A DNA stretch of 38,558 nt, taken from contig CALAVE010000050.1 in the NCBI GenBank assembly GCA_937892215.1, positions 1-38,558 on the forward strand, given 5' to 3'. The DNA is from an uncultured Porphyromonadaceae bacterium. GTDB taxonomy: Bacteria > Bacteroidota > Bacteroidia > Bacteroidales > Muribaculaceae. The position numbers and the translations under genes were made by a program. Positions 1-8,749 of the stretch are shown here, piece by piece (the stretch's first letter is position 1; every line of letters begins with the position of its first letter). The notes beneath the pieces are model-generated. The model searched no databases. It saw only the letters and a program-made list of their open reading frames with translations, and was not told the DNA's origin.

Positions 1-817
1 CGGGGTTGTGGTTGCGGTCCATACCCTCGTTGCGGAAGTTCTTGCCTATCTCGTAAACCCCCTCAAAACCGCCCACGATGAGTCGCTTCAGGTAAAGCTC
101 GGTGGCTATGCGCATATACATGTCGATGTCCAGTGCGTTGAAGTGAGTGATGAACGGCCGCGCCGATGCTCCTCCGGCGATGCTCTGCAGTGTGGGGGTC
201 TCCACTTCGGTATATCCGGCGGCGTTAAGCTCGTTGCGCATGGTTTCCAGCACCTTGCTGCGCTTGAGGAACGTCTCTTTCACGCCTTCGTTAACCACAA
301 GGTCCACGTAGCGCTGACGATAGCGGAGTTCGGGGTCGTCGAACGCGTCGTAGGTGACACCGTCTTTAACTTTTACGATGGGTAGCGGGCGAAGCGACTT
401 GCTGAGCAGTCGCAGCGACTGTGCGTGAACGGTGATTTCGCCCATCTGGGTGCGGAACACAAAGCCCTCAATGCCCACGAAGTCGCCTATGTCCAGAAGT
501 TTCTTGAATACCACGTTATAGAGGTCCTTGTCCTCACCGGGGCACAGGTCGTCGCGACTGATGTACACTTGTACTCGCCCCTTAGAATCCTGTAGTTCAA
601 TGAACGAGGCTTTGCCCATGATGCGGCGCGACATGATGCGTCCGGCTATGCTCACCTGGCGTTGGGGCGCGTCATCGCTGAACTGCTCGCGGATGTCGGT
701 GCTATAGGCGTTAACCGGAAATTCTGCTGCCGGATACGGGTCTATGCCCATGTCGCGAAGTTGTTGCAGACTGTTACGACGGATTATCTCTTGTTCGCTA
801 AGTTCTAATATGTTCAT
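1..817 (-). CDS. lysS: Lysyl-tRNA synthetase, class II (3' end cut by window edge)
   Basis: Charges tRNA-Lys with lysine in the cytoplasm. The minus-strand frame opens at an ATG at 815-817 and runs to the window edge, giving 272 codons of a protein that is normally about 500-580 residues. The N-terminal part reads as the anticodon-binding OB fold, with phrases such as GRIMSRRIMGKASFIELQD. It then enters the class II catalytic core, with LRYRQRYVDLVVNEGV and, at the cut, YEIGKNFRNEGMDRNHNP, the motif 2 region typical of LysS. The start lies 38 bp downstream of the ABC permease stop with no terminator visible, so it may be read from the same transcript. The family call is firm; only the missing C-terminal half is unknown. 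Confidence 0.95.
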   Translation of the reverse strand, partial: MNILELSEQEIIRRNSLQQLRDMGIDPYPAAEFPVNAYSTDIREQFSDDAPQRQVSIAGRIMSRRIMGKASFIELQDSKGRVQVYISRDDLCPGEDKDLYNVVFKKLLDIGDFVGIEGFVFRTQMGEITVHAQSLRLLSKSLRPLPIVKVKDGVTYDAFDDPELRYRQRYVDLVVNEGVKETFLKRSKVLETMRNELNAAGYTEVETPTLQSIAGGASARPFITHFNALDIDMYMRIATELYLKRLIVGGFEGVYEIGKNFRNEGMDRNHNP

Positions 818-855
818 AATTAATGAAGTAGTATTTTTTTGGTTGTGAAATCAAA

Positions 856-2175
856 TTATTTTATCCAGCGGATAAGATCCTTGACCGACGTCTTTTTGCC
901 GTATAGTAAGATGCCGGTTCGGTAGATTCGTGCGCTTACCCACACCAGCAGTGCCGCTGTGGCAAAGAGCAGGAATATGCTTAGTGCCAGTTGCCAGAAC
1001 GGTACGTCGTAAGGCAAGCGAACCATCATCACCACTGGCGATGTGAACGGAATCATCGAGCACCATACAGCCATCTGCCCGTTAGGATTCTCTATGCAGG
1101 CGATTCCGGCATACAAGGCCACCACCATGAGCAAAATTACCGGGGTGGTGAACTGAGAGGCATCGCTTGCCTCGTCCACTGCCGAGCCAAAGCCGGCAAA
1201 CAGTGAAGCATAGAGCAGGTAGCCGCCTATAAAGTAGATTACGAAGCATAACAGGATATAGGCGTAATTTATGCTCATTACCGACTGCATGATGGTGGCA
1301 AAACTGTCGTCGTTGGCTTGCGAGGCAATAGCCTCCATGGCTTGAGGGTCGGTCAGTGTTGAGGTAGCTGCCGCGCTTCCGAATACCAGCGAAATTATAG
1401 TGCCGATGCCCAAAATCAGGACCACCCAGATTAGAAACTGTGTGAGACCCACAAGCCCCACTCCGATGATTTTCCCCATCATCAGTTGGAATGGCTTGCA
1501 GCTGCTCACCACCACTTCCACTATGCGGTTAGTCTTTTCTTCTATTACGCTGTTCATTATCATGGCACCATACATGAGCACAAACATATATGTGATTAAG
1601 GCAAGAAACATCCCTATTATCGAAGCTATTTCGCTCGATGATATTTCTTCGTTGCCATTGTCATCCCAGCGGATACTGTTCACGCTCACATCCACTTTTG
1701 CCTCCTGAATAATCTTATCCAAGTCCGGTACACCATAAGACGCTATTTTTACGGCTGTTAGCGTATCGTTAATGCAAGAGTTGATGTGTGATTTCAGCCC
1801 CATTGAAATCGTGTTTTCGCTGTAGATTGAAATCTGGTTGGTGGTCATCACGTCTTTAGGAATGATTATTACACCGGCTATGGCCCCGCCTGCCTTGTCG
1901 AAGAATTCGCGCGGCTTGGCTGCCGAGTCTCCTGTGAGTGGCGCAAAGTGATATCCGTCAATGTCGGTGATGGCGCTGGCATAGTTCATGCCGGTCTCAT
2001 CTATGACCGAATAAGTCTCGGCTTCTCCGGCGTTGTCATTGAAATATGCGATAACCGCAGGTATAGCGCCTATTAGCACTATGACAAATGGCATAAGAAT
2101 CGTCATGATTATGAACGACTTTTTGCCAACTATGGAAAAGTATTCGCGTTGTATTATTAGCCAAAGACGATTCAT
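856..2175 (-). CDS. ABC-2 type exporter permease (NatB-like)
   Basis: Membrane subunit of an ABC exporter, 439 residues. The N-terminus (LIIQREYFSIVGKKSF) followed by a membrane helix at about residues 20-45 is the usual opening of the ABC2_membrane_3/NatB family. A periplasmic domain of roughly 150 residues follows, then about five hydrophobic segments between residues 185 and 425. Its start codon overlaps the stop of the ATPase gene by 4 bases (ATGA at 2172-2175), so the two are translationally coupled partners. NatAB-type pumps export Na+ or drugs in other bacteria, but the substrate here cannot be told from sequence. Confidence 0.88.
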   Translation of the reverse strand: MNRLWLIIQREYFSIVGKKSFIIMTILMPFVIVLIGAIPAVIAYFNDNAGEAETYSVIDETGMNYASAITDIDGYHFAPLTGDSAAKPREFFDKAGGAIAGVIIIPKDVMTTNQISIYSENTISMGLKSHINSCINDTLTAVKIASYGVPDLDKIIQEAKVDVSVNSIRWDDNGNEEISSSEIASIIGMFLALITYMFVLMYGAMIMNSVIEEKTNRIVEVVVSSCKPFQLMMGKIIGVGLVGLTQFLIWVVLILGIGTIISLVFGSAAATSTLTDPQAMEAIASQANDDSFATIMQSVMSINYAYILLCFVIYFIGGYLLYASLFAGFGSAVDEASDASQFTTPVILLMVVALYAGIACIENPNGQMAVWCSMIPFTSPVVMMVRLPYDVPFWQLALSIFLLFATAALLVWVSARIYRTGILLYGKKTSVKDLIRWIK

Positions 2176-3074
2176 GAGTTAAGTTTTTTTACTGTTTCAA
2201 TGAATATTTCGTTCATGCTGGGCAGCAACTCGTTGAATGCCGTGAGAGTGTAGTTGGAATTAAGCCACGAAATGGTGTCGTGAACCGTTGTTCCGGCTTT
2301 GAGTCTGATTTGCGAAGTGTTGCCGCGGGAACTGTCGATGATGAACAAAGAATCGTTTGCCGCTACGCTTTTGTCGCCTTCCACAGTTACGGTGTAGAGG
2401 TGCTTCTTATACTGATGCTTAATCTCGCTTACTTTGCCCTGAAGCACCACCTTGGCGTGATTTATAAGAGTGATTTCTTCGCATACCGATTCCACCGACT
2501 CCATGTTGTGCGTGGAGAAGAGTATTGTGGCTCCCTCATCGCGCAGACGCAGAATCTCCTGCTTCAGCTGCTCGGCGTTCACCGGGTCGAAACCGGAGAA
2601 TGGCTCGTCGAAGATAAGCAACTGTGGCTTGTGAATCACAGTGGCTATGAACTGCACTTTCTGCTGCATGCCTTTTGACAGTGTTTCCACCTTGCGGTTA
2701 CGCCATTCTGTGAGATTGAAACGGTTTAGCCACTGGTCCATCTGCTCGTAGGCATCTTTCTTGTTCATACCCTTAAGACGTGCCAGATACACGATTTCCT
2801 CACAGACTTTCATTTTTTTGTACAGTCCGCGCTCCTCGGGCAGGTAACCTATGAGGGTGATGTCGTCGGTCTCCATTTTCTTCCCGTTGAGCAGCACTTC
2901 GCCACTGTCGGGCATGGAAATCATGTTGATTATGCGGATGAGCGACGACTTCCCGGCTCCATTAGGACCAAGAAGACCGTAGATGGTGCCCTGCTCCACA
3001 TTCATTGAGACAGAATCTAGGGCGCGATGCCCGTCGTACTGCTTCACTACGTTATTTACCTGTAGAAACGGCAT
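2172..3074 (-). CDS. ABC exporter ATP-binding protein (NatA-like)
   Basis: ATPase of the exporter whose permease follows immediately. All nucleotide-binding motifs are present: Walker A GPNGAGKS at residues 36-43, signature LSKGM at 132-136, Walker B LLIFDE at 152-157, and the switch histidine H189 in STHNM. After about residue 215 there is a C-terminal extension of the DUF4162 kind often found on NatA-type ATPases. Length (300 residues) is normal. The gene is downstream of yebC, separated by a short hairpin, and may share the pheT-yebC transcript. Confidence 0.9.
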   Translation of the reverse strand: MPFLQVNNVVKQYDGHRALDSVSMNVEQGTIYGLLGPNGAGKSSLIRIINMISMPDSGEVLLNGKKMETDDITLIGYLPEERGLYKKMKVCEEIVYLARLKGMNKKDAYEQMDQWLNRFNLTEWRNRKVETLSKGMQQKVQFIATVIHKPQLLIFDEPFSGFDPVNAEQLKQEILRLRDEGATILFSTHNMESVESVCEEITLINHAKVVLQGKVSEIKHQYKKHLYTVTVEGDKSVAANDSLFIIDSSRGNTSQIRLKAGTTVHDTISWLNSNYTLTAFNELLPSMNEIFIETVKKLNS

Positions 3075-3094
3075 ATATCATATTAATAATTGAT

Positions 3095-3121
3095 AGGCTA
3101 TCTACTAATGGTGGATAGCCT
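3095..3121 (-). terminator. Hairpin between yebC and the ABC ATPase gene
   Basis: Perfect 8-bp inverted repeat (AGGCTATC at 3095-3102, GATAGCCT at 3114-3121) with an 11-nt loop, 42 nt past the yebC stop. No U-run follows on the minus strand, so it may be a weak or partial terminator, or an RNA-processing hairpin, rather than a full stop. Confidence 0.4.
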
Positions 3122-3162
3122 GTTGTTCCTTATTCGGTTAAGAAAAAGTGGTGACGCGTGGC

Positions 3163-3876
3163 TTATCCGGCCATTGTAGTGAAGACGTTCTGAACGTCGT
3201 CGTCATCTTCCACCACGTCGATGAGTTTTTCCACCTCTTCGCGCTGTTCGTCGGTGAGCTCCTTGTAGTCGGCCGGCTCGTACACAAATTCGCTGCTTGT
3301 GATTTCAAAACCGTTGTCCTCCAGGTACTTCTGAATGTCGCCGTTGGCTTCGAACGCGCCTGAGATTACGAACCCTTCTTCGTCTTGCTCCACTTCCTCT
3401 GCGCCGAAGTCGATGAGCTCCAACTCCAGGTCATCCACTGTGATGCCATCTTTAGGGGCCACGTGGAAGTAGCACTTGTGCGAGAACATGAACGCCACGG
3501 AACCGGAGTTGCCCAGTGTGCCGCCGTTCTTGTTGAAGTAGCTGCGCAGGTTGGCCACGGTACGTGTGGTGTTGTCGGTAGCGGTCTCCACCAGAATGGC
3601 TATTCCGTGAGGACCGAATCCTTCATAGATAACCTCCTTGTAGTCGCTTGCGTCCTTCTCCGAAGCTTTCTTAATGGCACGCTCTATGGTGTCCTTTGGC
3701 ATATTGGCTGTCTTGGCGTTGGCGATGAGCGCACGCAGACGTGAGTTGGCGTTGGGGTCGGGGCCGCCGGCCTTAACTGCGATAGTTATTTCCTTACCAA
3801 TCTTGGTGAATGTGCGGGACATGCTGCCCCATCTTTTAAGTTTTCTTGCTTTGCGGTATTCAAAAGCTCTTCCCAT
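3163..3876 (-). CDS. yebC: YebC/PmpR family protein (TACO1-like)
   Basis: 237-residue member of the YebC/TACO1 family. The N-terminus (WGSMSRTFTKIGKEI) and core phrases such as NMPKDTIERAIKKA and YEGFGPHGIAILVE are diagnostic. The family was first described as DNA-binding regulators; later work links several members to translation, including relief of ribosome stalling at proline-rich stretches. Which role applies here is not visible. It lies 43 bp downstream of pheT in the same direction, so co-transcription with a tRNA synthetase is likely, which would suit a role in translation. The C-terminus is rich in Asp and Glu, with a VEDDDDV run near the end. Confidence 0.93.
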   Translation of the reverse strand: MGRAFEYRKARKLKRWGSMSRTFTKIGKEITIAVKAGGPDPNANSRLRALIANAKTANMPKDTIERAIKKASEKDASDYKEVIYEGFGPHGIAILVETATDNTTRTVANLRSYFNKNGGTLGNSGSVAFMFSHKCYFHVAPKDGITVDDLELELIDFGAEEVEQDEEGFVISGAFEANGDIQKYLEDNGFEITSSEFVYEPADYKELTDEQREEVEKLIDVVEDDDDVQNVFTTMAG

Positions 3877-3919
3877 AGTGTTGAAGTATTTTAATGAGTT
3901 TTTATTGATTCTCTGTTAA

Positions 3920-6385
3920 TTAACGCAGTTTTGCTCCCACCTGCTTTTCCAGGTTGGCTATTATTTTCTGCATGATAGCATCTATCTGCTTGTCTTGCAA
4001 TGTCTTTACGTCGTCTTGCAGAATCACGCTGATAGCATAGGATTTCTTTCCGGCTTCCAGATTTCTACCTTCGTAAACGTCGAAGAGGTTCACGCCGCGC
4101 AACAGGTGCTTCTCCGAGGCCTCCACCACTTGCTTGATTTGCTCGTAGGTGACTTCGGTATCGACCAGCAGGGCCAAGTCGCGCTTAACCGGTAGTGTCT
4201 TGGGCAATTCGGCAAACTTCACATCAGTCTTGGCTGCGAGTCGGCAAAGCAGATTCCAGTTGAACTGAGCGAAATACACTTCCTGCTCCACGTCCAGTTT
4301 CTTGAGTTGAGGTTCTGTGACTACGCCCAGGAAACCTATTACCTTGCCGCCTCGGTTCTTGTAGATGAGTGCGGGTTCCACTATCTCGTTCTCGGCCTGT
4401 TCCACAACTATATTCTTCTCGCTGATGCCCAGGCGGCTGAAGATGTTCTCCACGGCGGCCTTAAGGTCATACACTGAGCTCTTGCGCCCCTTGTCAGCCC
4501 AGTTGCCGGCGAAGTTGTTGCCGGTAATCCACAGTGCCAGTGCGGCTGTCTCGCTGTAGGGGGCGAGTGCTACTTCGGCGTTGTCAGCCTCGGGGTCAAA
4601 TGAGTAGATGTTGCCAAACTCGTAGAACTTGAGGTTGGCATTCTTGTGGTTGATGTTGCGCGCTATGCTTTCCAGACCTCCGAACAGAAGCGACTGACGC
4701 ATTACGTTCAGGTCGCTACTGAGCGGGTTCATAATCCTTACGCAGTGACTTTCGGGGTAAGTCTGCAGGTCGGAATAGAGGGCCGATGCCGTGAGGGAAT
4801 TGTTCAGAATCTCGCGGAATCCACACGCCGAGAGTTGGTTGGAAATCAGTTCCTGCATATCGTCGGCAAAATCCACACTGTCTTTGATAGAAAGGCTGCT
4901 CTTCACCTGTGTGCCGAATTCCACGTTGTTATAGCCATACACTCGCAGAATGTCCTCCACCACATCGCAGGGGCGCTGAACGTCCACCCGGTAGGTGGGT
5001 ACTACGAGCGACAGTTTCTCATCGTCTTCGTGGGTGATTTCCATTTCCAGACTCCTGACTATGGATTTGATGGTGTCCTTGCCTATCTCTTTGCCTATCA
5101 GGTTGTGAACGTAGTCAAAGTTGAGCTCCACGGGGAATCCGGGGAAGTCGTGCTGCTTCACGTCTATGATATCGCCGCAAATTTCACCGCCGGCAAGTTC
5201 CTTCACCAGCAGGGCTGCCAGTTTCAGGTTATAAACTGTGCCGTTAGGGTCTATTCCGCGCTCAAAGCGGAACGAAGCATCGGTGTTGAGACCGAAACGG
5301 CGTGCGCTCTTGCGAATCCATGTGGGATGGAAATAGGCCGACTCCAGGAATATGCTTGTGGTGCTTTCGGTCACACCTGAGTCCAGGCCGCCAAACACAC
5401 CACCTATGCACATCGGCTCCTCGGCATTGCAAATCATAAGGTCGCGGTCGGTGAGTGTGCGCTCCACTCCGTCGAGTGTGATGAACTTGGTGCCGGCGGG
5501 CACTGTCTTCACCACCACGCGACCGCCCTTTATCTTGTCAAGGTCGAAGCAGTGTAGCGGCTGACCGGTTCCCAGCAGAATGTAATTGGTGATGTCCACA
5601 ATGTTGTTGATGGGACGCTGACCCACTGCAAGCAACAGGTCGCGAAGCCACTTGGGACTTTCCTGAACCTTGACGTTGCGGATGGTTACGCCGCAGTAGC
5701 GTGGGCATGCCTCAGTGTTCTCCACAGTAACGGGAATTCCTCCATCGGCCTTGTCGGCCTTGAACTCATCCACATCCGGACGATGCAGATTGGCTTCCAT
5801 GCCGTTAGCCTTTAGCCAGGCTGACAGGTCGCGAGCCACACCGTAATGCGATGCTCCGTCTATTCGGTTCGGGGTGAGATCCACTTCTATCATCCAGTCG
5901 CTTTCCACACCATAGTATTCAGCGGCAGGAGTTCCCACCACAGCGTCCTCAGGGAGGACTATGATGCCGTCGTGGCTGGTGCCAATGCCTATTTCGTCTT
6001 CGGCGCAAATCATGCCGTAAGAGTCAACTCCGCGCAAACGCGATTTCTTGATGGTGAACGACTCGGCGCCGTCATAAAGGGTTGTGCCTATGGTGGCAAC
6101 AATAACTTTCTGCCCCTCAGCCACATTGGCTGCTCCGCAGACTATCTGCTTGGGCTCTTCGCCGTCGCCCAGATCCACTGTGGTGACGTGCAGGTGGTCG
6201 CTGTCGGGGTGCGGAAGGCATGTGAGAACCTTGCCTACCACCAGACCTTTAAGGCCGCCACGGATAGTTTCCACTTCTTCCACTGTGCCCACTTCCAGTC
6301 CCAGTGAAGTCAGCGCATCGCCCACTTCTTGTGGCGTGAGCGTGATGTCGATATACTTTTTAAGCCACTTATATGATACGTTCAT
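3920..6385 (-). CDS. pheT: Phenylalanyl-tRNA synthetase beta subunit
   Basis: Beta subunit of the heterotetrameric PheRS, which charges tRNA-Phe and edits Tyr-tRNA-Phe. At 821 residues it has full bacterial length and order: N-terminal MNVSYKWLKKYIDI, an EMAP/OB tRNA-binding domain at about 40-150 (VGKVLTCLPHPDSDHLHV), the B3/B4 editing region at about 215-400, the B5 domain at about 410-480, the catalytic-like core, and the ferredoxin-fold anticodon-binding domain over roughly the last 95 residues (ELPKTLPVKRDLALLVD). The gene for the alpha subunit is not in the window, as is common in Bacteroidales. It is the first gene of the leftward unit, with a good promoter 70-100 bp upstream. Confidence 0.97.
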   Translation of the reverse strand: MNVSYKWLKKYIDITLTPQEVGDALTSLGLEVGTVEEVETIRGGLKGLVVGKVLTCLPHPDSDHLHVTTVDLGDGEEPKQIVCGAANVAEGQKVIVATIGTTLYDGAESFTIKKSRLRGVDSYGMICAEDEIGIGTSHDGIIVLPEDAVVGTPAAEYYGVESDWMIEVDLTPNRIDGASHYGVARDLSAWLKANGMEANLHRPDVDEFKADKADGGIPVTVENTEACPRYCGVTIRNVKVQESPKWLRDLLLAVGQRPINNIVDITNYILLGTGQPLHCFDLDKIKGGRVVVKTVPAGTKFITLDGVERTLTDRDLMICNAEEPMCIGGVFGGLDSGVTESTTSIFLESAYFHPTWIRKSARRFGLNTDASFRFERGIDPNGTVYNLKLAALLVKELAGGEICGDIIDVKQHDFPGFPVELNFDYVHNLIGKEIGKDTIKSIVRSLEMEITHEDDEKLSLVVPTYRVDVQRPCDVVEDILRVYGYNNVEFGTQVKSSLSIKDSVDFADDMQELISNQLSACGFREILNNSLTASALYSDLQTYPESHCVRIMNPLSSDLNVMRQSLLFGGLESIARNINHKNANLKFYEFGNIYSFDPEADNAEVALAPYSETAALALWITGNNFAGNWADKGRKSSVYDLKAAVENIFSRLGISEKNIVVEQAENEIVEPALIYKNRGGKVIGFLGVVTEPQLKKLDVEQEVYFAQFNWNLLCRLAAKTDVKFAELPKTLPVKRDLALLVDTEVTYEQIKQVVEASEKHLLRGVNLFDVYEGRNLEAGKKSYAISVILQDDVKTLQDKQIDAIMQKIIANLEKQVGAKLR

Positions 6386-6454
6386 AATGCTAAATTATTT
6401 GTTCAAACAAGTAATAATATCATTGAAAAAAGGGCCTATTCGCCTAAATTCGTG

Positions 6455-6487
6455 CAAAGTTACGAAAAAACGAGTGCAGAACAAAAA
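6455..6487 (-). promoter_or_regulatory. Bacteroidetes-type promoter for pheT
   Basis: On the minus strand, TAACTTTG (6455-6462) matches the TAnnTTTG -7 box, and TTTTTG (6482-6487) is the -33 element, 19 nt apart. It leaves a leader of about 60 nt before the pheT start at 6385. Confidence 0.75.
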
Positions 6488-6546
6488 GAACTTGTTCTTT
6501 TTTTATGCCGAGTGCAAGTAACTTCGGCATTTGAGCCAACGTTACG

Positions 6547-6588
6547 AAAAAACTTGGCTTGCAGCAAATTCATTCTGCAAGCCAAGTT
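6547..6588 (-). terminator. Rho-independent terminator of the rhamnosidase gene
   Basis: Perfect 14-bp stem (6551-6564 with 6575-6588), 10-nt loop, followed on the minus strand by a U-run (positions 6552 down to 6547). It lies 34 bp beyond the stop of the minus-strand GH78 gene and separates it from the pheT promoter. Confidence 0.9.
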
Positions 6589-6621
6589 GTGCTAATCGTG
6601 CATGACGATGGTAACCTGGTA

Positions 6622-8346
6622 TCACCGCAGAATCTTAACTCCTTCTGGGGCAGTAATCTGTGCGTCGGTCTCGCCGTTTGGCCGACGGGTCAGTTTCACG
6701 CTGATTATTCCCTGTGGTGTGGGGAATGACCCTTCGGCATGGGTGAGGTTGCCAAGGCAGGGCTTGAAACGTACTGTGGCGCATCCCGGTTCCAGAGGCG
6801 TTATTCCCAGCACGTTATTGATGAGCCATGCTGCCGGTCCGGCCGCCCATCCGTGGCACAAACTCAGGCGAAGCCCTTTGTAGCAGTAGTCTCCTCCGTC
6901 GGCATGTATGTCGTAGGCTCCGGCTGGAGTGAACTCTGATATGGGCGATGATTTTGCCACATCGGCGTAGGTGAGGTCTTCCCAGAAGGTGGTGGACCCC
7001 AGGTCGAGCATGGCACCCCAGTAGCGCGATATGTTGTCGGTGGCCTCGGCTATGTGTCCTGTGCGGGCCAGCGCCTCGCTTGCGTAGTAACCGTAGAATG
7101 TGGAGTATTGGTCCAGTCCGTTGTCCAGAATCTTCAGCGCATCAGTCTTCGGATTCTTACTAAGCCCCGAGAGGATGGCAAGGCTTAGCGCCTGTGTGTT
7201 GTCCTTGCTGTCGGGGCGATGTTTGCGAAGAAGTTTCGCCAGTTGCTCGCTTTTCTTTGTCAGACTCTTGTCGCCTGTCCATCTTCCTATGCTCGCTGCA
7301 TTTTCCATGGCGATGAGTGCCAGCGATTGCATTCCGGCGTGAATCACATCGGGGAGTCGCGATGTGGGCCAGTCGAGGAAACCGCCGGGGATTTTCTCTT
7401 CGCCCGTCTTGTCATCGATGAGGGCGGTGAACTGGTCAACAAGACCGTTGAGGTAAGGCAACTGCTCGGCGAGGTATGCTGTGTTACCTTCGTACATGTA
7501 CAAATCGTGCTGGTTGATTATCCACCACAGTGAATAAGAACTCATGTCGTTGATAAACTTTGGCAGAGGATAGCCATTTTTGCCGAAGTCCAGACTCTTG
7601 TGTATCAGTTCATAACTCTGAGGTCCAAATACGTTGCACGCAACCAGAATTTCGGGGTTGAGATCGCCAAGCCACACCAGACGGTCGCGTTTGATGCCGT
7701 CCCAAATGTACTCTTGCATATTGAGTTGGAGCGTGCGCACGCTCGCATCCCAGATGCTGTTCAGCCGCTCGTCGCTGCACGAGAATGTGCCCAGTCGCGC
7801 GAAATCGCGCTGGCGGCGGATGGCTTGTATGGCATTGAGTCTTACGTCAACATCGGCGTCGAGAAGGTCGATGCGAACGAATCTGAAACCGGAATAACCG
7901 GTGGTGACCGAGCCCAGCCAGGGCACGTAAGCCACAAACTCGCGTGGGGCATGGTCGTTGGTCGGATTCGTCTCCTTGCTGTCGCGTGCTATGTCGCTCA
8001 TCGCCTCCGTAACGCTTTCGCCATAGGTGATGCGCACTCGTGCCGGTGCTTTCGAGGCCCTTGTGCCGGCAAATATCTTCAGGCCGCCGTGTATCTCCTG
8101 CCCGAAGTCAAGCAGCACGCTTGCAGTGTCGGCTTGAGATGAGCGCATAATGGTGAATTCTGTGTCGCTAACTGCCACTTGGCCGCTGAACGGCTTAAGC
8201 AGATTGTCGGCATTAGTGACTTGCCCCGCGGTTTTCATTATCCTTGATGGTGTAACGAAATCTTCGGTTATTGCCGGGGTCTCGGCCAGAGCACGGAATT
8301 GTCCTATAGCCAGTGTCAAGCAGATGAGGATAATTTTTTGTGACAT
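6622..8346 (-). CDS. Secreted GH78-type alpha-L-rhamnosidase
   Basis: Predicted to release terminal L-rhamnose from glycans in the periplasm or outside the cell. A signal peptide covers residues 1-21 (ending ALA). A beta-sandwich region spans about 25-180. The (alpha/alpha)6 barrel of the Bac_rhamnosid6H type begins near 187 with FSCSDERLNSIWDAS and carries the family motif WDGIKRDRLVWLGD (D216, D221, W225, D228). A second acidic site is FWED (E456), and the late motif LCHGWAAGP holds H499. A small C-terminal beta domain closes the 574 residues. Many GH78 enzymes have 900-1100 residues, so this is a compact version without extra N-terminal modules. It has its own promoter and terminator and lies downstream of the rhamnose operon, so it is probably in the same regulon. 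Confidence 0.88.
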   Translation of the reverse strand: MSQKIILICLTLAIGQFRALAETPAITEDFVTPSRIMKTAGQVTNADNLLKPFSGQVAVSDTEFTIMRSSQADTASVLLDFGQEIHGGLKIFAGTRASKAPARVRITYGESVTEAMSDIARDSKETNPTNDHAPREFVAYVPWLGSVTTGYSGFRFVRIDLLDADVDVRLNAIQAIRRQRDFARLGTFSCSDERLNSIWDASVRTLQLNMQEYIWDGIKRDRLVWLGDLNPEILVACNVFGPQSYELIHKSLDFGKNGYPLPKFINDMSSYSLWWIINQHDLYMYEGNTAYLAEQLPYLNGLVDQFTALIDDKTGEEKIPGGFLDWPTSRLPDVIHAGMQSLALIAMENAASIGRWTGDKSLTKKSEQLAKLLRKHRPDSKDNTQALSLAILSGLSKNPKTDALKILDNGLDQYSTFYGYYASEALARTGHIAEATDNISRYWGAMLDLGSTTFWEDLTYADVAKSSPISEFTPAGAYDIHADGGDYCYKGLRLSLCHGWAAGPAAWLINNVLGITPLEPGCATVRFKPCLGNLTHAEGSFPTPQGIISVKLTRRPNGETDAQITAPEGVKILR

Positions 8347-8380
8347 ATCGGTTGAATCTGATTATGATTTCTGATTTCAA

Positions 8381-8396
8381 GTGTGAACAGTGTGAA
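8381..8396. repeat. Direct repeat GTGTGAA in the rhamnosidase leader
   Basis: GTGTGAA occurs at 8381-8387 and again at 8390-8396, a 9-bp period, inside the predicted 5' leader of the rhamnosidase gene and just downstream of its promoter. Regulators can bind such tandem sites, but no protein partner is visible. Confidence 0.35.
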
Positions 8397-8405
8397 ATTT
8401 GAATA

Positions 8406-8436
8406 CAAAGATACGAAAATTCATCGCAAGTTGCAA
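8406..8436 (-). promoter_or_regulatory. Promoter for the rhamnosidase gene
   Basis: Minus-strand TATCTTTG (8406-8413) is a full TAnnTTTG match, with TTG (8434-8436) 20 nt upstream. The leader to the ATG at 8346 would be about 50 nt. Confidence 0.7.
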
Positions 8437-8474
8437 CAGTTCACCTCATGTGTGACCATAATTGATGTAAGTGC

Positions 8475-8515
8475 AAAAAAATGAGGGCATTTAACCTTTG
8501 ATTAAATGCTCTCAT
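8475..8515 (-). terminator. Rho-independent terminator of small RNA candidate 1
   Basis: A 14-bp stem (8481-8494 with 8502-8515, one G-U pair) and 7-nt loop, followed on the minus strand by a run of U (8480 down to 8475). No protein gene ends just upstream of it, which is what points to a non-coding transcript. Confidence 0.8.
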
Positions 8516-8672
8516 TTGCCGATGTTGCCGTTTAATACAATATTCACATACTTCTTTCCCAGCTCACGGCGTAGGGAAATTTAGACTAAATGATACTGTA
8601 ACGCAAAACCTAAACTATAAATCAATATGAGATGATGTGCGTTACAGTTTTGAAAGAGTTCACACACTTTTC
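8475..8672 (-). ncRNA. Candidate small RNA 1, about 200 nt
   Basis: The unit is defined by a near-consensus promoter (8678-8709) and a terminator with U-run (8475-8515), with no plausible ORF between. The predicted RNA begins near 8672. It contains an 11-bp perfect stem (8595-8605 with 8638-8648) enclosing a loop of about 32 nt, a short TTTCCC/GGGAAA stem (8556-8561 with 8575-8580), and the terminator hairpin. Length and promoter-to-terminator layout are compatible with a 6S-like RNA or the Bacteroidales-1 motif, but I cannot confirm either from memory; it shows no tmRNA, RNase P or SRP signature that I recognise. It sits between the rhamnose operon and the rhamnosidase gene. Ends are inferred to within a few bases. 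Confidence 0.6.
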
Positions 8673-8677
8673 GACTG

Positions 8678-8709
8678 CAAAGGTATGAATTATTTTTCTA
8701 ATTTCCAAA
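8678..8709 (-). promoter_or_regulatory. Promoter of small RNA candidate 1
   Basis: Minus-strand TTTG (8706-8709), 20-nt spacer, TACCTTTG (8678-8685): an exact fit to the Bacteroidetes consensus. No CDS starts downstream for more than 300 bp. Confidence 0.75.
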
Positions 8710-8714
8710 TAATC

Positions 8715-8749
8715 AAAAAAAAATTGATTGTCTCACGACAATCAATTTT
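8715..8749 (-). terminator. Rho-independent terminator of small RNA candidate 2
   Basis: Perfect 12-bp stem (8720-8731 with 8738-8749) and 6-nt loop, followed on the minus strand by a T-run that, with the stem's own Ts, is nine long. It ends just before the promoter of candidate 1. Confidence 0.85.

Noticed and set aside
6459..6553. Exact 13-bp repeat GTTACGAAAAAAC at 6459-6471 and 6541-6553
   Set aside because: One copy is part of the pheT -7 box and the other is the U-tail and stem base of a terminator; both sequences are constrained by function and AT-rich, so chance similarity is enough.
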